A stretch of 17,485 nt of DNA from CAYRNC01 sp964425645 (GCA_964425645.1 CAYRNC010000030.1:1-17485), one strand, 5' to 3'; counted from the stretch's first letter, positions 7,391 to 16,935 are shown. Notes: generated by a model not told the origin, from the sequence alone. Program-made: numbers and translations.

Positions 7391-7678
7391 ATGAGTTTTG
7401 ACCCGACATTGACAAGTGAAGAGAACACTTATTTCAAGAGCGTAAGACCCCTTGCCGATTACCGAATTCAAGTATTTATGGGGACAGGAACAACCATACA
7501 TTTCGATTTTTACCCAAAACTGAATACAGCCCGCTTCGGCATTTTGAAAGACAAAGACATGTTTAACAACGTCAAAACAGATGGGAAACGGCTGATATTC
7601 GAAAAACCCGGCAAAATCCACATAAGGATAACGGCTTCTGAGTTTATGGATTTAGTTCTGATGGACCGAAGAAAATAA
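7391..7678 (+). CDS. DUF2442-like small protein
   Basis: The 95-residue product matches the layout I know for DUF2442 proteins: a start of V-PL-DY, then strands with VFMGTGTTIHFDF, the segment GILKDKDMFNNVKTDGKRL, and a final strand before EFMDLVLMD. DUF2442 members are small and often stand near toxin-antitoxin or mobile genes; their biochemical role is not known to me. The family call rests on pattern recognition only. Start ATG 7391 has no clear ribosome binding site. The gene sits between the broken receiver gene and the mcp gene (49 bases before it), an odd place for this family, and is codirectional with both, so it is probably transcribed with them. It is uninterrupted, unlike its left neighbour. 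Confidence 0.6.
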   Translation: MSFDPTLTSEENTYFKSVRPLADYRIQVFMGTGTTIHFDFYPKLNTARFGILKDKDMFNNVKTDGKRLIFEKPGKIHIRITASEFMDLVLMDRRK

Positions 7679-7727
7679 ATATAAACCTTGCATACACTAC
7701 GTTCAATAACAATAGGAGGAAATCACC

Positions 7728-9509
7728 ATGAAAAATTTAAGTATCAGTAAAAAACTAATTTTGGGCTTTGGGGTCATACTCATTATGCTGCTTGCTACCG
7801 TAGCCGTATCTGTCTACAGCATCAGCGGTGTAAATAAAGAAATTGAATCTTATGCGCAGTATACGCTTCCAAACAGCACCAGCGTCTGGGAAATACGCAG
7901 AAATACTGTATCGGTACAAAGAAATATCGCTATAGGTATGGCGCAGGCCGATTTGACCAAACGAACCGACTATTTTAATCAGGCTCAAGAGGATGGTGCG
8001 TATTTATTAAACATATTAGAACAGTACGCAGGCAATCAAAGAGATACTAGCAGGGATGCAAAGATTCAGGAAATACGCGATTTGGTACAAACCGCTGCAA
8101 GTTTGAGATTGGAGATAACAGATCTGCTTAAAGTATATAATGAAGAAACTATTCTAAGAGCTAACAGACTGTTTGAGGAATCTTACATACCTGCAATGGA
8201 TAAAGTTACGGATATTTTAGTGGGGTTTACCGATACAGCAGATGAGCGGGCCGCACAACAGGCTGCCGATGCTCGTGATGCAGTGAAACTTGCATGGGTG
8301 CTTTTGATAGCCTGCGGCTCCATTGCTGTACTGCTTGCAGTCGTCATGATGCTGCTTATAAGGAGATCCATCATGAACCCGGTCAAGGAAATTGTAGATG
8401 CCTACGAGGATATATCAAAAGGAAATACCCGGGCAGTGATAAATTATAAAAGCAGGGATGAACTTGGAAAGATGGCTGACCTGATTCAACAAACGATAAG
8501 AATGCAGGCGGAAATAGTTGAAGATGTAATAGACAAATTCACAAAGATATCCCAAGGGGATCTCAGGCTCAAGGTTGAACTTGATTACCCCGGCGATTAC
8601 GCCGCTCTCAAGAAAACGATAGAAGATACGGTGATCGAATTAAACGAAACAATGCAGATCATAAATACGGCTGCAGAGCAGGTCAGCACCGGATCTGCCC
8701 AGGTGGCAAGCGGGGCTCAGGCCCTTTCTTCGGGCTCAGCCGAACAGGCATCCTCGGTAGAAGAGCTGAGTGCCTCCATAACGCAAATAGCCGGAGAAGC
8801 CGAAAGCAATTCGGAAAATGTAAAAATTGCGAATCAACAGGTTGAACAGGCCGGCGTCGATGCCGAAAACGGTAATGTGCATATGAAACAACTGTCCCAG
8901 GCCATGTCGGAAATAGGGAATGCATCAAACCAGATTGCCAACATAACTAAAGTGATCGAAGATATAGCCTTCCAGACCAACATATTGGCCCTTAATGCCG
9001 CAATAGAGGCAGCCCGTGCGGGAAGTGCAGGAAAGGGATTTGCCGTTGTGGCTGACGAGGTTAGAAGCCTGGCAGCTAAATCTGCCGAGGCTGCAAAACA
9101 GACGGTGGAATTGATACAAAACTCTGTTGAAACTGTTGCCCGGGGCACTCAGATCACCGAACAAACATCAAAGGTGCTGACGGATCTGGGAGTGGGAGCA
9201 AAAAGGGTTAAAGACGCCGTTGGTAAGGTAGAACAGGCTACGATTGAACAGGCCGGCGCCATAGAGCAGATAAAACAAGGGCTTAACCAAGTTTCCTCTG
9301 TCGTACAGATGAACGCCGCCACCGCTGAGGAAAACTCGGCTACGAGCGAGGAGATGTCCGCCCAGGCAGCGACACTTAACGAAGAGGTGGGAAAATTCAA
9401 GCTCAATTCTGACATTAAAAAAGGAATACCTGCCGACACACAGCTAAAAGAATTGCCGGTGCCGGAAAAAGTGACGCTGGATACCGAACCCGCTATGGGC
9501 AAGTATTGA
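7728..9509 (+). CDS. Methyl-accepting chemotaxis protein (four-helix-bundle sensor)
   Basis: A transmembrane chemoreceptor of 593 residues. TM1 is at about 10-32, a helical extracellular sensor of about 155 residues follows (four-helix-bundle type), and TM2 is at 188-211. Then come HAMP (about 212-265), a second HAMP-like stretch rich in DELGKM and ISQGDL patterns, and a long coiled-coil signalling domain with the conserved hairpin tip EDIAFQTNILALNAAIEAAR (411-430) and GKGFAVVADEVRSLA. Q/E-rich helices such as GSAEQASSVEELSASI and TAEENSATSEEMSAQA are probable methylation sites for CheR and CheB. The C-terminus lacks a CheR-tethering pentapeptide. AGGAGG lies 8 bases ahead of ATG 7728. It is the only receptor in the window and so the likely input of the CheA/CheW pair. 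The ligand is unknown. Confidence 0.95.
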   Translation: MKNLSISKKLILGFGVILIMLLATVAVSVYSISGVNKEIESYAQYTLPNSTSVWEIRRNTVSVQRNIAIGMAQADLTKRTDYFNQAQEDGAYLLNILEQYAGNQRDTSRDAKIQEIRDLVQTAASLRLEITDLLKVYNEETILRANRLFEESYIPAMDKVTDILVGFTDTADERAAQQAADARDAVKLAWVLLIACGSIAVLLAVVMMLLIRRSIMNPVKEIVDAYEDISKGNTRAVINYKSRDELGKMADLIQQTIRMQAEIVEDVIDKFTKISQGDLRLKVELDYPGDYAALKKTIEDTVIELNETMQIINTAAEQVSTGSAQVASGAQALSSGSAEQASSVEELSASITQIAGEAESNSENVKIANQQVEQAGVDAENGNVHMKQLSQAMSEIGNASNQIANITKVIEDIAFQTNILALNAAIEAARAGSAGKGFAVVADEVRSLAAKSAEAAKQTVELIQNSVETVARGTQITEQTSKVLTDLGVGAKRVKDAVGKVEQATIEQAGAIEQIKQGLNQVSSVVQMNAATAEENSATSEEMSAQAATLNEEVGKFKLNSDIKKGIPADTQLKELPVPEKVTLDTEPAMGKY

Positions 9510-9540
9510 ACTAGCGTACATTCACAACGAAATATCAATT

Positions 9541-9571
9541 CAAGGGGCGAGCCCTCGGGCTGCGCCCCTTG
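9541..9571 (+). terminator. GC-rich hairpin at the end of the chemosensory operon
   Basis: CAAGGGGCG pairs with CGCCCCTTG (9 base pairs), followed after one bulged G by AGCC/GGCT and a tight CTCG loop. It begins 32 bases after the mcp stop. The downstream sequence is AT-rich but has no clean T-run, so it may be a leaky terminator, an attenuator or an mRNA-stabilising 3' hairpin. Confidence 0.55.
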
Positions 9572-9597
9572 CCGAAAATATCTATTTAATATACAAT
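9569..9597 (+). promoter_or_regulatory. Possible sigma-A promoter for the hybrid kinase operon
   Basis: TTGCCG (9569-9574), 17 bases, TACAAT (9592-9597): four and five of six matches to the sigma-A consensus. Transcription would start near 9604, about 30 bases before ATG 9636. It begins within the last bases of the hairpin, so the hybrid kinase genes may form their own transcription unit. Confidence 0.4.
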
Positions 9598-9635
9598 TTA
9601 TACATGATTTAACCCAAAGGCCGGGGGGCAATCAA

Positions 9636-12600
9636 ATGGACAGTATACCGTTTCACAAAAAAATAGGATTTACTCTTACCCTAGTATTTGTCTGCGGCAT
9701 AATCCTGATCGGAGTGGTCTCCATAATCTATGTTTCCAGCAACAGCCGAAGCGCTATAAACAAAATCAACAAATCGCAAATAAGAAGTTCCCTTTCTACT
9801 ATGGAAGCTATCATAGAACACTTGCATATCGATTCCAAAATAGCGGCAAAAAATTTATCGAAAAATGCAGAAATAATCGACGCATTTGAAAGCAGCAATG
9901 ATGCAGCCCTGATTGAAGCCGCAAATAATGAAGTTAGAAAAATCGGACTTAGTGTGGACTTTATCACATTTGCAGACACCAAAGGAGAGGTTGTCGCCCG
10001 CACACATTCTGAAAGAAAAGGGGATAATGTCGCATACCAAAGAAACATAGCCATAGCCCTTAAAGGAAAAAGCGCGGCCTGCCTTGAGACGGGAAATGAA
10101 GTCAAGCTGAGCGTTCGGGCCGGCGCCCCCATTAGAGATAATGCAGGAAATATTATAGGTGCCGTATCCACGGGATACTTCCTTCTTAATTCAGAATTCG
10201 TTGAAAATCTTAAAGGGATAACCAATAATGAATTTAGCATATTTCTTGGGGATGAAAGAGTAAATACAACGATGAGGCAAAATGAAACCATAGCCCTTTC
10301 AACAAAGCTTGATCCGAAAATTACTGAAACAGTAATTAAAAATAAGCAAAGCTATACCGGAGAAAGCAAGATATTCGGAACCCCCTATGTTGTCTCATAC
10401 AAACCAATTATCGACTGCCGAGGGAATTCCATAGGTGCTTTTGGCACGGGAATGGCGATCGGTGAAATAAATGAACTAAGACAGAAAACCGTTTCAGGTG
10501 CAATCCTGATGGAGCTAGTTCTTATGGTATTCGTAATCGCTTTACTTTTGTTCTATGTGAGGCGGTTTATTACGAAACCTTTAACTGATATGGCTAAAAG
10601 CTCGGAGAAAATCGCAAAAGGTAATTTGGAAGCGATAATATCCCAAAAATCCGACAACGAGCTGGGAATACTGGCTGATGCTCTTCGGACAATGACGGAC
10701 AAACTAAACAGCTATATTGCAGATCTGCGAAAAAGAAAAGACGATCTATTGATCGCTTTATATCAGGCTGAACAAGCTAAACAAACAAAGACTCAGTTTC
10801 TTGCAAATATGAGCCATGAAATTCGCACGCCTATGAACGCCATTATGGGTATGGCTTATCTTGCGATGAAAACGGATCTTGATCCAAAGCAACGCGACTA
10901 TATAACGAAAATCCACCAATCTTCTGTTTTTCTGCTGGATATCATAAATGACATCCTGGATTTCTCGAAAATCGAATCAGGTAAAATGTCAATTGAAAAC
11001 ATCGGGTTTGAACTTGAAAATACAATCGGCGAAAGGCTGGCATACGTCAGCAGGCAAGCCCATGAAAAAGGATTGGAATTCATTTACCGCATATCGCCGA
11101 AGATACCCGGGAATATAAAAGGGGATCCGCTCAGACTTTCTGAAATCATAGTAAATCTCGCAAGCAACGCGGTTAAATTCACTGAAAAAGGTCAGGTCTC
11201 CGTCGATATCAGAAAAATAGATCAGACTGAAGGCAAGGTAAAACTTCAGTTTTCGGTAAGCGATACAGGAATAGGAATGGCGCCTCAACAGCAGGAGCAC
11301 CTTTTTGAGGCCTTTACCCAGGCGGATACTACTACAACGCGCAGATTCGGAGGCACCGGGCTGGGTCTTGCAATATCTAAAAGTCTTGCCGACCTTATGG
11401 GCGGCAGCCTGGAGGTAGCAAGCGAAGAAGGAAAAGGCAGCGTCTTCCTGTTTACGTGTTGGTTTGATATCTCGGAAACAGAACATTGCAATACGATGCC
11501 TAAAGAGGTAATAGGGAAGAACATCCTCGTGATAGATGATAATGAAACTGTCAGAAGCATGTTTATAGACTATTTAACAAATATGAAGTTTCGGGTAAAG
11601 GCTGTGCCAAGCGGCGAAGAAGCTTTAAAAGCCGTAACAAAGGCTGGTACGGAGGATCCCTTCGATGCGATTTTCATAGATTGGCATATGGGATCAGGAA
11701 TGAACGGCAACGAAACCGCATTAAGAATTAAAAAAATAACACATGTTGCACACAGCCCCGTATTAATTCTTTTAACGCTTTATGAAGAAGAAGCCGATTA
11801 TAAGGGACTTTCCGATAGCTTTATTGACGAGATACTTGTAAAACCCATCACCCAGTCCATGATCTATGATTGCCTGATAAGGCAATTCGTACCCGATGTC
11901 AAAAAGGACTCCCCAAAAACTCCTAAGGAAAAAAACTACAGCCTTTCGGGATTTAAGGTGCTGTTGGCTGAGGACAATGAAATTAATCTGCAGCTTGCAA
12001 AGGAGCTGCTGGAAAGCCAGGGCATGTCGGTGGATGAGGCCAAAACCGGGAAGCAGGCACTGGAACTGTTTGAAGATTCTTTACAAGGGACATATGACCT
12101 TGTGCTTTTGGACCTTCAAATGCCTGAACTGGATGGATTTGAGGTAACAAAGCGCATCCGCGCCAAAGCCCCGAATATCCCTATAATCGCCATGACGGCA
12201 AGGACACTGGCTTTAGAAAAACAGCAATGCTTTGATGCGGGAATGAATGGGCACATCGCAAAACCCATAGATGTAGATGCTTTATTTGCAACTCTTAAAA
12301 GATGCTTAAACGTCCATCATGTACGAGAGGATAGAATACCCAAAGCAACGGAGATTTCCATAAAGGGCATTGATACTGAACAAGGACTGCGAAGGGCAGC
12401 CGGCAATAAAGAACTCTACGCCGAACTCCTTTTGAGCTTCACCATTCGTCAAAAAGAATTAATTAAGGGCATTCGCAAGGCTATGCTTGATAAGGACAAC
12501 CTGTCAGTCGAGCAATTGATCCACTCACTAAAAGGGATAGCAGGCAATGTAGGTGCAGGTGAAGTTGTACGGCTGATCGTGCTTATGGAGGATTGGTTAA

Positions 12601-12953
12601 AGGAAAATTCCCCGGCTTCTTCTTTACCTCCGATGTTGAAGGATTTGGAAGCCCAACTGGATCAAACGATCCAAAGCATTGAGAAGACGCCGCTGTTTGA
12701 AAATGACGAAAAACCCAAATCCGATTTGACTTGCGATATATGCGATTTAAGCCGGCTGTTGACACTTCTGAATGAAGGCGACATGGAGGCCCCTGAATAT
12801 TACAGCAAAGTATGCTGGCATCTGAGAAGGAAGATGGACGAAGCTGATCATTGTACACTGGAACGATATATGAGGCAGTTCGATTTTTCCAAAGCAGCGG
12901 AAATTTTGGAGACGAAATTTATGAAATCGGGAGGAAATGATAATTTTGAATGA
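9636..12953 (+). CDS. Cache-HAMP hybrid sensor histidine kinase with two receivers and HPt
   Basis: A BarA-like multistep phosphorelay kinase of 1105 residues. TM1 is at about 11-31; an extracytoplasmic region of about 255 residues looks like a double Cache sensor (repeated GNIIGAVSTG and GNSIGAFGTG strands); TM2 is at about 289-309; then HAMP, HisKA with His394 (NMSHEIRTPMN), and the ATPase with IIVNLASNAVKFTEKG, DTGIGM and GGTGLGLAIS. Receiver 1 has Asp682 (FIDWHM), receiver 2 Asp826 (LLDLQMPELDG), both with the terminal KP motif, and the HPt domain has His963 (LIHSLKGIAGN). A C-terminal tail of about 70 residues of unknown role follows. The start is preceded by GGGGGG rather than a good AGGAGG. 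The next gene overlaps the end, so the receiver/HD-GYP protein is the obvious final phosphate acceptor. No lesions are seen. Confidence 0.94.
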   Translation: MDSIPFHKKIGFTLTLVFVCGIILIGVVSIIYVSSNSRSAINKINKSQIRSSLSTMEAIIEHLHIDSKIAAKNLSKNAEIIDAFESSNDAALIEAANNEVRKIGLSVDFITFADTKGEVVARTHSERKGDNVAYQRNIAIALKGKSAACLETGNEVKLSVRAGAPIRDNAGNIIGAVSTGYFLLNSEFVENLKGITNNEFSIFLGDERVNTTMRQNETIALSTKLDPKITETVIKNKQSYTGESKIFGTPYVVSYKPIIDCRGNSIGAFGTGMAIGEINELRQKTVSGAILMELVLMVFVIALLLFYVRRFITKPLTDMAKSSEKIAKGNLEAIISQKSDNELGILADALRTMTDKLNSYIADLRKRKDDLLIALYQAEQAKQTKTQFLANMSHEIRTPMNAIMGMAYLAMKTDLDPKQRDYITKIHQSSVFLLDIINDILDFSKIESGKMSIENIGFELENTIGERLAYVSRQAHEKGLEFIYRISPKIPGNIKGDPLRLSEIIVNLASNAVKFTEKGQVSVDIRKIDQTEGKVKLQFSVSDTGIGMAPQQQEHLFEAFTQADTTTTRRFGGTGLGLAISKSLADLMGGSLEVASEEGKGSVFLFTCWFDISETEHCNTMPKEVIGKNILVIDDNETVRSMFIDYLTNMKFRVKAVPSGEEALKAVTKAGTEDPFDAIFIDWHMGSGMNGNETALRIKKITHVAHSPVLILLTLYEEEADYKGLSDSFIDEILVKPITQSMIYDCLIRQFVPDVKKDSPKTPKEKNYSLSGFKVLLAEDNEINLQLAKELLESQGMSVDEAKTGKQALELFEDSLQGTYDLVLLDLQMPELDGFEVTKRIRAKAPNIPIIAMTARTLALEKQQCFDAGMNGHIAKPIDVDALFATLKRCLNVHHVREDRIPKATEISIKGIDTEQGLRRAAGNKELYAELLLSFTIRQKELIKGIRKAMLDKDNLSVEQLIHSLKGIAGNVGAGEVVRLIVLMEDWLKENSPASSLPPMLKDLEAQLDQTIQSIEKTPLFENDEKPKSDLTCDICDLSRLLTLLNEGDMEAPEYYSKVCWHLRRKMDEADHCTLERYMRQFDFSKAAEILETKFMKSGGNDNFE

Positions 12954-14049
12954 AATGAAACCGACAGTATTGATTGTAGATGACATGCCCGATAATATTG
13001 CACTGGTAAATGAGATACTTAAAGGGAAGTACAGGGTATTAGCAGCCACAAATGGAAAAAGGGCTTTGGAAATATCACAAAAAACAATTCCGGATATCAT
13101 TTTAATGGACGTGATGATGCCGGAAATGGATGGATATGAGACCTGCTCCCTCATGAGAGAAAAGGACTTGTTAAAGGATATACCCATACTGTTTTTGACG
13201 GCTAAGTCGGATGATGAGGATGAAAAAAGAGGATTGTCCTTAGGCGCATCGGATTATATAATAAAACCCGTCAGTCCCTCAATATTAACCGCCCGTATAA
13301 AAACACACCTGGAACTGAAAAGATCAAAGGACGCCCTCATAAAGCAAAATCGGTTCCTTGACAGCGAGGTACAGCGCCGTATAAAGAGTATATCCATCAT
13401 ACAGGAAGCCTCTATAATGGCTATGGCCGCCCTGGCAGAGACAAGAGACAATGAAACGGGGCGCCACCTGCGCCGGGCAAAACACTATATAGAGGAATTG
13501 GCTGAATATATGGGGGATATGAGAAAATATAAAGATATACTGACACCCGCAAGAATAAAAATGATAGCCTTATCATCACCTTTGCACGATATAGGGAAAA
13601 TCGGAATACCGGATCATATCCTTCTAAAGCCGGGACCGTTATCTAAGGAAGAATACGACATTATGAAAAAACATCCTATCATAGGAAGGGATGCCATCGT
13701 TCGGGCGGAAAAATTGATCGGCGACGCAGATACTTTCCTTACGTGTGCCCGCATGATCGCCTATTCACATCATGAAAAATGGGATGGAAGCGGCTATCCG
13801 GAGGGGCTTTCGGGAGAGGATATACCGCTTTCCGCAAGGTTGATGGCTATAGTAGATGCATACGATGCTTTAACATCCGAACGTGTATACAAAAAAGCCG
13901 TTTCCCACGAAGAAGCGATAGCAATCATAGAGGCGGATTCCGGCAAGCATTTCGATCCTGATGTGGTAAAGGCTTTTCTTGCTCTTAAAGAAAAGTTCAA
14001 GCATATCTCAAAGATTTACAAAGATGAAACTGATGATATTACTGTTTAA
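12937..14049 (+). CDS. Receiver/HD-GYP response regulator, probable cyclic di-GMP phosphodiesterase
   Basis: An RpfG-type output protein of 370 residues. The receiver at about 9-125 has DD at 18-19, phospho-acceptor Asp58 (ILMDVMMPEMDG) and the KP motif. After a helical linker, HD-GYP at about 165-355 is complete: ETGRHLRRAKHY, HDIGKIGIPDHILLKPGPLS (His217-Asp218), SHHEKWDGSGYPEGLSG (GYP at 286-288) and DAYDALTS. Proteins of this class hydrolyse cyclic di-GMP, so phosphorylation is expected to lower its level. ATG 12937 overlaps the kinase gene by 17 bases; GGGAGG is only 2 bases before it, so TTG 12946 or ATG 12955 are alternative starts that keep the receiver whole. The overlap implies translational coupling with the hybrid kinase. 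CheA could also feed this receiver; that is speculation. Confidence 0.94.
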   Translation: MIILNEMKPTVLIVDDMPDNIALVNEILKGKYRVLAATNGKRALEISQKTIPDIILMDVMMPEMDGYETCSLMREKDLLKDIPILFLTAKSDDEDEKRGLSLGASDYIIKPVSPSILTARIKTHLELKRSKDALIKQNRFLDSEVQRRIKSISIIQEASIMAMAALAETRDNETGRHLRRAKHYIEELAEYMGDMRKYKDILTPARIKMIALSSPLHDIGKIGIPDHILLKPGPLSKEEYDIMKKHPIIGRDAIVRAEKLIGDADTFLTCARMIAYSHHEKWDGSGYPEGLSGEDIPLSARLMAIVDAYDALTSERVYKKAVSHEEAIAIIEADSGKHFDPDVVKAFLALKEKFKHISKIYKDETDDITV

Positions 14050-14082
14050 CGATTACGGTATCCGGGAAGCGAGAGATGATCA

Positions 14083-16935
14083 ATGATAAAAAATAATCTG
14101 AAACCAAGACCTGCCCTGCTCACAGCCCTGCTGTTTATAATTATATCCCTGACACAGCAATCTTTTGCTTTACAGAATCAAACCGCCGGCCTTGATGCAT
14201 CTTTTAATGATCACAGTGCAATTATACTTTTTATTGAATCTGATACAGGAGATATCCTTTACGTTAATAAAGCGGCGGCAAAATTTTACGGCTACACAAA
14301 AGATCAAATGACCTCTATGCACATATCAAAAATTTGCACAAAGGAGGCCGATGAGCTCTCTCAATGCATAAAAGAGGCGGGAAATGCAAAAGAAAGCCTT
14401 TCTGTTTGCAGACATAAACTGGCGAATGATGAACTGTGCTGGATGGAAATACACTCAAGTCCTGTAGAATATCAGGGTCGGACAGCATTGTTTACCATTG
14501 TTCACGATATAAATGACAGCATCCTGTTGAAAGAAAAGCGGGAGAAACTGATAATTGCATCAGCTGTTGCAGCAATAGTGCTTTTGATTGCATTTCTTTT
14601 GCTTGTTTTAAATTTGCGGAAAAACACTAAATCGTTAAGGATTGCTTACAAAGATCTAAAAGGATTTAACACACAAAAGGAAGCTTTTATGAACGCATAT
14701 TCGGGGTTTATCTATTTAAAGGATAAAGACCTGAAATATGTGTTTGCCAATGAAACGATGAAAAGCCATTTCGAGCTTACTGATGAAAAACTTACAGGTT
14801 ATGATGATTTTGATATAATGACCTCTGAATTTGCTGAAAATAATACCAGGTCGGACAAGAATGCCCTTAGGGAGAACAGACTTATTACCGATACCATCCC
14901 CTGGAGAAATAAGTTTTTAAGGCTAACCAAATTCCCTGTGCATATGCCAAACGGTACAGTCGGTGTCGGCTCCTATATCCGCGATGTAACGGAGGAGCAC
15001 AGACAAAAGCAACACCGTCAAAAAATGCTTCAACACAAAAAACTCCTGTTGGATGTTACAACCCATAATTTCAACAATACCCAGGAGCAGCTGGATTATG
15101 TGCTGCATAAACTTTTAAAGATGTCAGGAAGCCAATACGGCTATATCTATTTTTACAGCGAAGACAAAAAAGAATTTGTTCTTAATTCTTGGACACAGGG
15201 CGTTATGAAATCATGCACCGTCAAAGGAACTCCAAAGATTTACCAGCTTGAAAAAACAGGCATCTGGGGCGAGGTAGTCAGACAGCGAAAACCGATAATA
15301 GTCAACGATTTCGAAAAATCCAATCCGCTTAAAAAAGGTTACCCCGAAGGACATGTAGAGCTTAAAAAATTTATGTCCATACCGGTTATCATCGATGATG
15401 AGATTGTCGCCGTCGTGGGATTTGGAAATAAACCGACAGACTATGATGATGCTGATGTGCGTGAGATGACAATATTGATGAGCGGTGTATGGAATGCCGT
15501 AAAAAGAAGGGAAACTGAAGAAACATTGGCTATGGAACGCAATAAGTATTATCAAACCCTGTTATCAATTGGAGATGGGGTATTGGTTATTAGTCAGAAT
15601 AAAAATATTGTGTTCCTGAATTCAGTTGCTGAAAAACTTACAGGCTGGTCCATGAAGGAGGCCTTGGGGATCCCCTATAAGGAGATATTTGCAATATCCC
15701 ATGAACAAGAAGGGTTCACGATTAATGATCCCGTAGCCATTGCCTTTGATACCGGCCGAATCCAGGAACTGGGCAACCATGCAATACTGACCTCCAAAAC
15801 GGGTAAGCGCTATTATCTTGAGGATAGTGCTGCACCAATATTTGATGAAAACGGGTCCATGACCGGCGTAGTACTCGTTTTTAGGGATATAACAGAAAAG
15901 AAGGAGCAACGTAAGAAAATAGAATACATGAGCTTTCATGATTCACTGACCGGATTGTACAACAGACGCTTCTTTGAGGAGGAAATGAGTCGTTTAGATA
16001 CGAAACGGAATCTTCCAATTTCAATACTTATCGGAGATGTCAACAACCTGAAGCTCACAAATGATATCTTCGGTCACGCGTTCGGAGATATGGTATTGGA
16101 AAGGGTAAGCGAGATTATGCAGCATGCAAGCAGGGCCGATGATATCATAGCCAGGTGGGGAGGAGATGAATTCGTAATTCTATTGCCAAAAACATCCCAA
16201 AATGAAGCAGAAATACTAGCTAGCAGGATAAAAGAACAGATTTCAACACAGCAGATTCGCGCGGTAAAATGCAGTATCTCCATGGGGTGGGATACAAAAA
16301 CGAGCATGGACGAAGACATTGTAAGAACACTAAACAATGCAGAAATTAAAATGTATTCTGCGAAAACCTTAGGACGCGAAGAAACGCAGGATTATGAACT
16401 GTACAGCATAATAAAAACCCTTTATGAAAGCGGTGAAAGGGAAAATGAGCATGCTAAAAACGTGGGCAGAATATGCAAAAAAATAGGATTAGCGCTAAAG
16501 CTTTCCGAATCCGACATGCTAAGATTAAATCAAACCGCCCATCTTCACGATATAGGGAAAATTGCTCTCAGTACCAAACTGCTTAATAATTATTATTATT
16601 TAAGTGCTGTGGAACAAAAGGAAGCCGCCTTACATCCGGTGATAGGATACAGGGTCCTAAACCACTTCGATGAAACTGTTGAATTGGCTGATGCCGTACT
16701 GGCTCATCATGAGAATTGGGATGGAACAGGTTATCCTAAGGGCCTAAAATCAAAAATGATCCCCCTGTTTGCGCGCATCATATCGCTTGCCAATACATAT
16801 GATCGCATGCTTAATGATCCAAAAACCAAAAGCGAAGAAGAAGTGATAAAAAAGATAAAAGATTTATCAGGAATAAAGTTTGATCCCAATCTGGTTGATA
16901 TCCTTGTCGATGTTTTAAAAGGTCCCGTCTCATGA
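14083..16935 (+). CDS. Membrane PAS-PAS-GAF-PAS-GGDEF-HD-GYP cyclic di-GMP turnover protein
   Basis: A 950-residue bifunctional sensor. An N-terminal signal-anchor or signal peptide (about 11-30) and TM at 157-179 place the first PAS domain (about 42-150) outside the membrane. Inside follow PAS (about 195-308), GAF (about 330-478) and PAS (about 483-605). GGDEF starts at DSLTGLYNRR (620) and is intact: RWGGDEF at 693-697 for the signature, metal site Asp in LIGDVN, and an I-site RADD just upstream for product inhibition. HD-GYP follows with HLHDIGKIA (His822-Asp823), HHENWDGTGYPKG (GYP 883-885) and ANTYDRM. It thus carries both diguanylate cyclase and phosphodiesterase motifs. It starts 33 bases after the HD-GYP regulator with only a weak GAGAG site, so it is probably in the same operon. 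Net activity cannot be told from sequence. Confidence 0.93.
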   Translation: MIKNNLKPRPALLTALLFIIISLTQQSFALQNQTAGLDASFNDHSAIILFIESDTGDILYVNKAAAKFYGYTKDQMTSMHISKICTKEADELSQCIKEAGNAKESLSVCRHKLANDELCWMEIHSSPVEYQGRTALFTIVHDINDSILLKEKREKLIIASAVAAIVLLIAFLLLVLNLRKNTKSLRIAYKDLKGFNTQKEAFMNAYSGFIYLKDKDLKYVFANETMKSHFELTDEKLTGYDDFDIMTSEFAENNTRSDKNALRENRLITDTIPWRNKFLRLTKFPVHMPNGTVGVGSYIRDVTEEHRQKQHRQKMLQHKKLLLDVTTHNFNNTQEQLDYVLHKLLKMSGSQYGYIYFYSEDKKEFVLNSWTQGVMKSCTVKGTPKIYQLEKTGIWGEVVRQRKPIIVNDFEKSNPLKKGYPEGHVELKKFMSIPVIIDDEIVAVVGFGNKPTDYDDADVREMTILMSGVWNAVKRRETEETLAMERNKYYQTLLSIGDGVLVISQNKNIVFLNSVAEKLTGWSMKEALGIPYKEIFAISHEQEGFTINDPVAIAFDTGRIQELGNHAILTSKTGKRYYLEDSAAPIFDENGSMTGVVLVFRDITEKKEQRKKIEYMSFHDSLTGLYNRRFFEEEMSRLDTKRNLPISILIGDVNNLKLTNDIFGHAFGDMVLERVSEIMQHASRADDIIARWGGDEFVILLPKTSQNEAEILASRIKEQISTQQIRAVKCSISMGWDTKTSMDEDIVRTLNNAEIKMYSAKTLGREETQDYELYSIIKTLYESGERENEHAKNVGRICKKIGLALKLSESDMLRLNQTAHLHDIGKIALSTKLLNNYYYLSAVEQKEAALHPVIGYRVLNHFDETVELADAVLAHHENWDGTGYPKGLKSKMIPLFARIISLANTYDRMLNDPKTKSEEEVIKKIKDLSGIKFDPNLVDILVDVLKGPVS

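Noticed and set aside
7680..7710. Sigma-D-like site before mcp (TAAA-N15-GTTCAATA)
   Set aside because: The -10 half keeps only two bases of GCCGATAT, so it is not convincing.
9728..10291. Long minus-strand frame (187 codons) inside the hybrid kinase gene
   Set aside because: It is a shadow of the kinase frame, with no ribosome binding site and unlikely Ser/Leu-rich composition.
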